A stretch of DNA of 64,000 nucleotides from Haladaptatus paucihalophilus DX253 (GTDB lineage: Archaea; Halobacteriota; Halobacteria; Halobacteriales; Haladaptataceae), in contig NZ_AQXI01000001.1 of NCBI RefSeq assembly GCF_000376445.1, positions 1,396,962 through 1,460,961 on the forward strand, written 5' to 3'. A program made the translations under genes and the position numbers. Shown here in pieces: positions 58,093 through 64,000 of this stretch. The notes beneath the pieces were generated by a model. It was not told the origin of the DNA, did not search any database, and worked only from the letters and a program-made list of their open reading frames with translations. Position 1 is the stretch's first letter. Each line of letters opens with the position of its first letter.

Positions 58093-58929
58093 CTACCCGT
58101 AGAACTCGTTCCTCCCCGCACCGCCGCCGTGCAACATCGCCACGGACGCCTCGAACGCCGCGACGTACGAGTCCGCTTCGATGCGAGTCGTCCGACCAGC
58201 GACGCGTTCGACCGACGGAATCCCCGCCGCGCTGGCGGCCTGATTCGTCGCCGCCCAGTCGGCCTCGATGGTCACCGGTTCGTCCGGCGTCGGTTGCGCG
58301 AAGTCGGACGCCCGGCGGACCGCCCGCTCCGCACCGTCCCGAATCCGCGCCCGTGCCCGTTCGGGAGGGAGGCAGTTCGCGGTGAACCGGTCAACGGCGT
58401 CCTTGACGACGGCGGTTTCGACGTCCTCCAGACGGTCGAGGGCCTCCGCTTCGGTCGCGTCGTCGCCCGTAACGAGGCCGACCGGAACGCCGATCGAGGC
58501 CGCGAGTCCGGCGTTCCAGCCGAGTTCGCCGACCTCCGTGCCGTTCACGCGGAGCGAGAGGAGGACCTGTCCGTAGTAGGTGTGGTTCAGGACGGCCTCC
58601 GGCGTTCCGGCCTTGGCGTGATAGCCGACGAAAAAGGCGACGTCGTGGTCCTCGGACAGGCCCTGCATCATCGACCACGGTTTCGTGCCGCCGCGGATCA
58701 GGCGGGCCGATTCGTGCAGGGACTCGCGGGGCAGGTTCGTCATCGAGGAGTGCGAATCGTTGACCAGCACCGCCTCGGCGCCACCAGAGAGAGCACCCTC
58801 GACGGCCGCGTTCACGTCGGCGACCATCGCCTCCCGTCCGGCGGGGTAATCTGCCTCGCCTTTCACCACGTCGCTCGGGTCGGCGATGCCCGTGATTCCC
58901 TCCATGTCGGCGGAAATGAAGACCTTCAT
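58093..58929 (-). CDS. M55 D-aminopeptidase (DppA-type)
   Basis: 278 residues. Zinc site D8 and E10 in ADMEGITG, further His in LVNDSHSSM and GYHAKAG, and NHTYYGQVLLSLRVNGTEVGELG. In Bacillus, DppA releases D-Ala from D-Ala-D-Ala and D-Ala-containing peptides. Its ATG overlaps the S9 stop by ATGA, so they are coupled. Cytoplasmic by lack of a signal. Confidence 0.92.
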   Translation of the reverse strand: MKVFISADMEGITGIADPSDVVKGEADYPAGREAMVADVNAAVEGALSGGAEAVLVNDSHSSMTNLPRESLHESARLIRGGTKPWSMMQGLSEDHDVAFFVGYHAKAGTPEAVLNHTYYGQVLLSLRVNGTEVGELGWNAGLAASIGVPVGLVTGDDATEAEALDRLEDVETAVVKDAVDRFTANCLPPERARARIRDGAERAVRRASDFAQPTPDEPVTIEADWAATNQAASAAGIPSVERVAGRTTRIEADSYVAAFEASVAMLHGGGAGRNEFYG

Positions 58930-60914
58930 CGTTCGTCCTCCAACACTCGTTCGACCTTCCTCAAGGTTCGCCTCCACGTCGCCCGCTTCGAGAAGACGTG
59001 ATTCTCGCCGGGGTAGTGGTCGGCGTCGAACTCCTTTCCGAGGTCGGTGAGCGTTTCGACCACCACGTCGAGTTGCTCGAAGTTGACGTACCGGTCGCCC
59101 GTCCCGTGGAAGTTGTACAGCGGAACCTCGTAGTCCGCCATGTGCGTCACCGGGGAAGCCTCGTCCCAGCGCTCGGGGACCTCCCACGGTTCGCCGCCCA
59201 TCCGCAACACTTCGGTCGAGACGGCCGCCGGGTATTTCGTCTCCTCGGCCCACTCGCGGTACAGTTCGAGGTCCGCCAATCCGGCGAGGTTGATGCCGAG
59301 CGAGAAGGTATCGGGGTGCGTCCCGAGGACTTGGAGCGTCGAGTAACCGCCGTAGGAGAGGCCCCACACGGCGACGGAATCGGCGTCCACGTAGTCCAGC
59401 GATTGCAGGAACTCGCCCGCACGCGCCACGTCCTCGATTTCGTCCTCCCCGCGGGACCCCGCGATGGCCTGTCTGAACTCCCTCCCGTAGCCGATGCCGC
59501 CGCGATAGTTGACGAAGAGGCAGGCGTAGCCCTTCGCGGCGAGGTACTGGTGATAGGTGTAAAAGAGGCCGTAGGAGCGCGACGGATGCCAACCGTCGCG
59601 CATCTGGCGCATCGGCCCGCCGTGAACGCAGACGACGGCGGGAAGGTCCGCGGCGTCGTCCGCGACAGAATCGGACTTCCGCGGGTCCAACAGATAGCCG
59701 TCGATACGCCGTCCCGCGCTTTCGAACTCGATTCGGTCGGGGTCGATGGGGGCCGTCGGCCATTCCTCGACTGACGAGCGGGTGAGTCGCCTCGGTTCGC
59801 CGTCGACCACGCTCGAAACCCGAAGCTCCGGCGAACGCGCTCGGTCGGCGTGGACGTACGCGAGGGTTTCGCCGTCCGGTGCTGGGCGCGGGTGGACGTT
59901 GGTTCCGGGCGTCTCGACGAGCGGCGTCGTGTCACCGTCGAGCGTAACGGCGAACAGGTGGCGCTGCCCGGAATCGTTCCGATTGGAGGCGAAGACGAGG
60001 GTCTCGTCGTCCAGCCACCGCGGCGTCGCGTCGGCGACACCCTTGTCCTCGAACGCCCCACGAGTGAGTTGGGTTCGCTCTCCAGACGTCACATCGACGA
60101 CGTGAACGTGGTCCCACCCGTCCAACGGGAGCGAGAGTGCGATTTTCGTCCCGTCGGGGGACACCGCCGGGGCACCGCTCGAAACGATACCGCGTTCGCG
60201 GTCGATTTCCTCGACGAGAACGGTCTCCTCGCCCGTCTCGGGGTCCGCGGCGACGATTCGTCTCATCGTCCCGCCCTCACCACGCCGGTCGAAAATGACG
60301 CGACCATCGGCCAGCCACGCGGGGCAGGAATTCGCCATCTCGCCGTGCGTGCGCCAGACCAGTTCGTCGGTTTGGCCGCTGGCGGATTCGACATCGATGA
60401 CGCCGACGTGTGTGGTTTCGTCCTCCACGAACCGATAGGCCAGATAGGTGTCGTCGTCGGACCACGCGAACATCCGGGATTCGCCGAGGAACGGGCCTCG
60501 TTTCGGCCCGTCGAACCCGCGTTCGGTTCCGGTTTCGGCGTCGCGGACGGTCGGTCGTCCGTCGCGGTAGAACGCGAACCGCGTCCCGTCGTTCGACCAC
60601 GTGTACGATTCCGTGGGCTCCGGCCCGGAGAGCAGTCGCTCGGTCGTCCGTCGCTCCGGATCGGCGAGCAGTAACTCGCCCGCGTCGGTCGCAACGAGAA
60701 GCTCGGAGTTCGTCGACGACCACTCGAAGTCGGAGACGTAGCACTCCTCGGGGGAAAATCGCCACGAGCGGTTCCCGTCGGGGTCGGTCACGAACAGGGC
60801 GTTCCCGTCGTCCTCGTACGCTGTCGCCGCGAGAAAGTCGCCGTCCGCGGACCACGCCGGGGGGCCGGGATACTCCACGTCCAATACGTCGGAGATAGTG
60901 AGGGAAGGTGGCAT
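58926..60914 (-). CDS. S9 prolyl-oligopeptidase-family peptidase
   Basis: 662 residues: beta-propeller about 1-400 and alpha/beta-hydrolase about 410-662. Nucleophile in GLSYGGYS, Asp in FHGTGDRYV, His in GENHVFS. Acts as oligopeptidase or acylaminoacyl peptidase on short peptides. Followed by M55 through ATGA. Lies 60 bases downstream of a co-directional Bat-type regulator. Confidence 0.92.
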   Translation of the reverse strand: MPPSLTISDVLDVEYPGPPAWSADGDFLAATAYEDDGNALFVTDPDGNRSWRFSPEECYVSDFEWSSTNSELLVATDAGELLLADPERRTTERLLSGPEPTESYTWSNDGTRFAFYRDGRPTVRDAETGTERGFDGPKRGPFLGESRMFAWSDDDTYLAYRFVEDETTHVGVIDVESASGQTDELVWRTHGEMANSCPAWLADGRVIFDRRGEGGTMRRIVAADPETGEETVLVEEIDRERGIVSSGAPAVSPDGTKIALSLPLDGWDHVHVVDVTSGERTQLTRGAFEDKGVADATPRWLDDETLVFASNRNDSGQRHLFAVTLDGDTTPLVETPGTNVHPRPAPDGETLAYVHADRARSPELRVSSVVDGEPRRLTRSSVEEWPTAPIDPDRIEFESAGRRIDGYLLDPRKSDSVADDAADLPAVVCVHGGPMRQMRDGWHPSRSYGLFYTYHQYLAAKGYACLFVNYRGGIGYGREFRQAIAGSRGEDEIEDVARAGEFLQSLDYVDADSVAVWGLSYGGYSTLQVLGTHPDTFSLGINLAGLADLELYREWAEETKYPAAVSTEVLRMGGEPWEVPERWDEASPVTHMADYEVPLYNFHGTGDRYVNFEQLDVVVETLTDLGKEFDADHYPGENHVFSKRATWRRTLRKVERVLEDER

Positions 60915-60974
60915 GCATCACCATTCGGGGCGACCCTCAAATCGGTTCGTGATGCGGCCAACGGGACGGCGCGG

Positions 60975-61700
60975 TCAGTAGTTTCGCTTGGCGAGTTTGG
61001 TGAGGAAGGCGTTGAGGACCTTCTGTTCGCCCTTCCTGAGGTGTTCGAGGAACGTCGGGCCGCTGATGCCGAAGTCGGCGGCGATGTCGTTCGCGGTCAC
61101 GTCACGCGGCCAGTTGTAGTAGCCCGCCTCGTGCGCCGAGAAGAGACACTCCGTCTGGCGGGCCGAAAGCGAGTCGTAAATCCGGTCGCTGGTGTTGGCG
61201 AACTCCACGTTGTCGTGGGGGTCCACCTCGTGAATCGATTCCAACTGCACGTCGTACTCGTCTTCGAGTCTGGTGAAGACGGATTCGAGTTGGTCCGAGC
61301 GGACGAGGACGGTCCAGTACTCGTACCCGCCGGTGATGTGCACGGGTTCGATGGGCATGAACTCCGAGTTGACGATTTCCGGGACGATGCTGGACGAGCG
61401 CGCGTAGGTGACGACGACGCGGGCGCGGTCGCCGCTGTGTTTCAGGATGGCCGTGCTCTCGACCACACGGTGGGAGTCGATGGCTTCGACGAACGTCTCG
61501 ATGTCGTGGTCACCCTCGGAAACGATGATGAAGTCACCCTTAACCATCTCGTCGGTCGGGTAGAGCGACTTCTCGATGATGTGGGTTCCGTCGTACTCGT
61601 CGGAGACTTCGAGCGTCCAGCATCCCGGATGCCAGAATTTGAGTTCCACTTGCCGATGTGTCGTTCCGTCGTGTTTCTCCGAGACGTGGATGACGCTCAT
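60975..61700 (-). CDS. Bacterio-opsin activator-type HTH regulator
   Basis: 241 residues with a GAF/HTH_10 plan typical of haloarchaeal Bat proteins: N-terminal ligand-binding-like region, then SARQTECLFSAHEAGYYNWPRDVTANDIAADFGISGPTFLEHL, the HTH. ATG 61700 is chosen for the aaatttt box at 61729-61736. Directly upstream of S9-M55, so it may control them. Confidence 0.9.
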   Translation of the reverse strand: MSVIHVSEKHDGTTHRQVELKFWHPGCWTLEVSDEYDGTHIIEKSLYPTDEMVKGDFIIVSEGDHDIETFVEAIDSHRVVESTAILKHSGDRARVVVTYARSSSIVPEIVNSEFMPIEPVHITGGYEYWTVLVRSDQLESVFTRLEDEYDVQLESIHEVDPHDNVEFANTSDRIYDSLSARQTECLFSAHEAGYYNWPRDVTANDIAADFGISGPTFLEHLRKGEQKVLNAFLTKLAKRNY

Positions 61701-61727
61701 TCTGCGTGTGTCATTCTCCCACATCAT

Positions 61728-61737
61728 GAAAAATTTG
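61728..61737 (-). promoter_or_regulatory. TATA-like box for the Bat-type regulator
   Basis: Minus strand reads caaatttttc around 61728-61737, centred about 32 bases before ATG 61700. It argues against the ATG at 61724, which would be only about 8 bases away. Confidence 0.45.
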
Positions 61738-61837
61738 TGTATTGCGGAGATTACATTTCAGAAGAAGACGATCGATTCGAGAAAATGTCGGACAATATGA
61801 GACACCGGGACGTGCGTTCGGGTCGATCCGGTCGCAC

Positions 61838-62047
61838 CTACACCCGTTTTTGGGCCGACCACACCGCCACCCCGCCGAGCAACAGCGCCGGGATGAGCGG
61901 CAGGATGAGGTAAGCGAACTTGAACGGCAGATAGGGCGGATTGAGGTAGATGAGCAGCGGCGAAACGACGAACGCCAGTACGATTACGCCGACCAGAATC
62001 CACCCGCTCCGTCCGAACTCCCTCGATTCGCTGTTCTCGGTCATCAT
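61838..62047 (-). CDS. Small two-helix membrane protein
   Basis: 69 residues. Helices about 15-35 (GWILVGVIVLAFVVSPLLIYL) and 40-62 (LPFKFAYLILPLIPALLLGG). The start overlaps the alcohol dehydrogenase stop by ATGA, so it is coupled to it. Function unknown. Confidence 0.75.
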   Translation of the reverse strand: MMTENSESREFGRSGWILVGVIVLAFVVSPLLIYLNPPYLPFKFAYLILPLIPALLLGGVAVWSAQKRV

Positions 62048-63084
62048 AACTCGCTATCGGGTTTTACCACCACTTTACCAAAGCCTTCCCGGTTTTCGAG
62101 CATCTCGTGGGCGCGGGCCGTCTCGCTCATCGGGAGGACCTCCCGAATCGCGGGTTCGAAGGTGCCGTCCCAGACGAGTTCCATCACGTCGTCCGCCTCG
62201 CCGAGGCTGGCCATCGTCGAACCGATGACCGAGAGCTGGTTCCAGAAGATTCGGTTGATGTCGGTTTCCGGTTGGCCCCCGGTGGTCGCACCACAGGTGA
62301 CGATTCGTCCGCCCTTGGCGAGACTCTTGAGCGAATCCTGCCACGTGGCCTTGCCGATGTGGTCCACGACGACATCGACGCCGCGTCCGCCGGTCAGCTC
62401 GCGGATTTGCGAGGCGAAATCCTCTGCCTCGTAGTCGATAACGTGGTCGGCACCGAGTTCGCGGGCGTGTTCGAGTTTCGCCTCGCTGCTCCCCGTGGCG
62501 TACACCGTCGCCCCGGCGTAGTCGGCGATCTGAACCGCCGCGTGGCCGACGCCGCCGGACGCGCCGAGGACGAGAACGTGTTCGCCCGACGTGACGTCGG
62601 CGCGCGTGATGAGCATCCGCCACGCGGTCTGGAAGACGAGCGGGGCCGCCGCGGCCGTCTCCCACGAGACGCCCTCGGGAACCGAAAGCAGATTGTCCTC
62701 GGGGACGGCGGCGAGTTCGCTGTGAACGCCGCGGACGTGCTCGCCGATGATGTGGTAGTTGACGCACATCGAGTGCTCGCCGTGGCGGCAGAACTCGCAC
62801 TTCCCGCAACTGACGCCCGCCGAGAGCGCAACGCGGTCGCCGGGTTCGAAGCGCGTCACGTCTTCGCCGACGTCCACGACCTCGCCCGCCCCGTCGCTGC
62901 CGGGGATGTGCGGCATGTCGAGGGTGATTCCGGGCAGTCCGCGGCGCGTCCACACGTCCAAGTGGTTCAGCGCGCCCGCCTTCACGTCGACGAGAACCTC
63001 GTCGCGTTCCGGTTCCGGGTCGGGGAAATCGCCGTATTCGATGACTTCGGTTCCGCCGTGTTCCGTGAACTGGACGGCCTTCAT
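62044..63084 (-). CDS. Zinc-dependent alcohol dehydrogenase (MDR)
   Basis: 346 residues, medium-chain dehydrogenase. Structural zinc Cys cluster CGKCEFCRHGEHSMC at about 93-107, catalytic region PHIPGSDGAGEV, NAD-binding VLGASGGVGHAAVQIA at about 165-180. Oxidises alcohols or reduces aldehydes or quinones; substrate not decided. Gene is divergent from moaB with about 87 bases between. Confidence 0.92.
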   Translation of the reverse strand: MKAVQFTEHGGTEVIEYGDFPDPEPERDEVLVDVKAGALNHLDVWTRRGLPGITLDMPHIPGSDGAGEVVDVGEDVTRFEPGDRVALSAGVSCGKCEFCRHGEHSMCVNYHIIGEHVRGVHSELAAVPEDNLLSVPEGVSWETAAAAPLVFQTAWRMLITRADVTSGEHVLVLGASGGVGHAAVQIADYAGATVYATGSSEAKLEHARELGADHVIDYEAEDFASQIRELTGGRGVDVVVDHIGKATWQDSLKSLAKGGRIVTCGATTGGQPETDINRIFWNQLSVIGSTMASLGEADDVMELVWDGTFEPAIREVLPMSETARAHEMLENREGFGKVVVKPDSEL

Positions 63085-63171
63085 GCTTGCACCGTCGGCG
63101 GCGAAGACCAAAACTGTGTGCAAATCGGGGGTTCGTGTGGACTTTTGGGGTGGCCCGCCCAAGAGTCGGAC

Positions 63172-63825
63172 ATGACTAATCACGACGATAACGGCGGAGA
63201 CCACAGCGACGGCCACGATGACACTGGACACGACGAGGGCGAACACGGCCACCACGACCACGAAGACGGTCACGACGGCCACAGCGACGATGAACACGGC
63301 CACCACAACCACGCGCACAACCACGACCACGACCATCACAGCCACGACGTGAGCGAACTCGGCTTCGCGGTCGTCACCGTCTCCTCGTCGCGGTCCGTGG
63401 ACGACGACCCGGCGGGCAACGCCATCGCGGAACTCGTCGAGGATGCGGGACACGACGTCGTGACGCGGGAACTCGTCGCCGACGATCACGACGGGGTGCA
63501 GAAGACGGTGCACAACATCGTCGGGCGCGACGACGTGGGCGTCGTCGTCACGACCGGCGGCACCGGAGTCACGCCGGACGACGTGACGGTAGAGGCCGTT
63601 CGCCCGCTGCTCGAGAAGGAGCTACCCGGTTTCGGCGAACTGTTCCGGCGGCTCTCCTACGACGACATCGGGACGAAGATCGTCGGGACGCGAGCGACCG
63701 CGGGCGTCGCGAACGGCGTCGTGGTCTGTTGTCTCCCCGGGAGCGAGAACGCGGTTCGACTCGGCCTGTCCGAAATCATTCTCGAAGAGGCGGGCCACCT
63801 CGCCGGTCTCGCGCGCCGCGAGTGA
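63172..63825 (+). CDS. moaB: MoaB/Mog molybdopterin protein with His-rich N-terminus
   Basis: 217 residues. The last 160 are the MoCF-binding fold: LGFAVVTVSSSRS, VVVTTGGTGVTPDDVTVEAV (GGTG signature), AVRLGLSEII. Adenylates molybdopterin before Mo or W insertion. Residues about 4-59 are a His/Asp/Gly tract (HGHHDHEDG-type), a probable metal-binding or storage tail absent from most homologs. Start at ATG 63172 keeps this tail. Confidence 0.92.
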   Translation: MTNHDDNGGDHSDGHDDTGHDEGEHGHHDHEDGHDGHSDDEHGHHNHAHNHDHDHHSHDVSELGFAVVTVSSSRSVDDDPAGNAIAELVEDAGHDVVTRELVADDHDGVQKTVHNIVGRDDVGVVVTTGGTGVTPDDVTVEAVRPLLEKELPGFGELFRRLSYDDIGTKIVGTRATAGVANGVVVCCLPGSENAVRLGLSEIILEEAGHLAGLARRE

Positions 63826-63827
63826 TA

Positions 63828-64000
63828 TCAAAAGTGGAGCGGTTCCGCCGTCTCCCACCGCGAGGAGAACTGGCTGTTGACGTTCGCCGCGAACTCGGGG
63901 TCTTTGAGGTCTATCATGGCGAACGCCTCGCCGGGTGAGAGGGGATTCGCAACCTCGATGCACACCTCGATGTCGTCGATGAGGTTGAACGTGCCGTCGA
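63828..64000 (-). CDS. Unidentified protein, C-terminal part
   Basis: Minus-strand reading frame of 56 codons plus stop from the right edge: EVCIEVANPLSPGEAFAMIDLKDPEFAANVNSQF and ending EPLHF. It is halophile-like in composition and continues off the window, so no start is seen. Function not recognised. Its stop is two bases after moaB. Confidence 0.65.
   Translation of the reverse strand, partial: DGTFNLIDDIEVCIEVANPLSPGEAFAMIDLKDPEFAANVNSQFSSRWETAEPLHF

Noticed and set aside
57882-58385. Frame starting MDRFLESIGTIAVEQ
   Set aside because: The first 25 residues look gene-like, but most of it is antisense to the M55 gene and becomes Arg/Ser/Pro-rich. A truncated remnant in 57842-58092 is possible but cannot be supported.

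Overview
The window is from a haloarchaeon. Its proteins are rich in Asp and Glu, the DNA is GC-rich, and many genes sit about 25-30 bases after an AT-rich TATA box, as expected for leaderless haloarchaeal transcripts. Archaeal marker genes include HerA and NurA, GTP cyclohydrolase MptA, a GMP synthase split into subunits, a JAMM desampylase homolog, Bat-type and HalOD1 regulators, and many small proteins found only in haloarchaea. The overall look and the repeat-rich intergenic DNA recall Haladaptatus, but the genus cannot be proved from this sequence alone.

Layout. 1-25.6 kb is mostly core genome: nadC end, an inositol-phosphatase family gene, gpmI, a nurA/herA DNA-end-processing locus, two universal stress proteins, a KaiC-like ATPase divergent from nadK, mptA, an FAD oxidoreductase, a PiT phosphate transporter, several haloarchaeal families of unknown function, a Vms1-like release factor, thrB, and a cassette of dgcN, dgcA and a zinc deacylase that looks like a D-amino-acid to L-amino-acid route. 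25.6-40.1 kb has thrS, pspA, pyrG-guaAb, a lone E1-alpha gene and a TrkA gene flanked by two stand-alone RAM-domain genes. Three long intergenic gaps here (25.9-26.5, 31.7-32.2, 35.6-36.05 kb) share a mosaic of the same repeat modules. 40.2-46.0 kb is accessory in character: a CHAT-type protease coupled to a HalOD1 regulator, a Thr-rich stalk protein, AT-rich DNA, and a tRNA-Leu gene whose 3' end is repeated twice nearby as if used as an attachment site.

46.5-60.9 kb is the most striking region. It holds an NlpC/P60 peptidase, a penicillin-binding-type serine hydrolase, a DAP-decarboxylase relative, a complete five-gene Dpp/Opp peptide importer, a DacB-type D-Ala-D-Ala peptidase fused by overlap to the importer operon, and an S9 peptidase overlapping an M55 D-aminopeptidase behind a Bat-type regulator. 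None of the peptidases has a visible signal peptide. Haloarchaea have no peptidoglycan, so the simplest reading is import and intracellular breakdown of bacterial cell-wall peptides, with the dgcN/dgcA cassette as a possible partner. The last 3 kb carry a zinc alcohol dehydrogenase, a MoaB with a His-rich N-terminus, and the end of an unidentified gene.

Starts were chosen where a TATA box lies 25-35 bases upstream or where a gene overlaps its upstream neighbour. Family names beginning with DUF are from memory and could not be checked by search.
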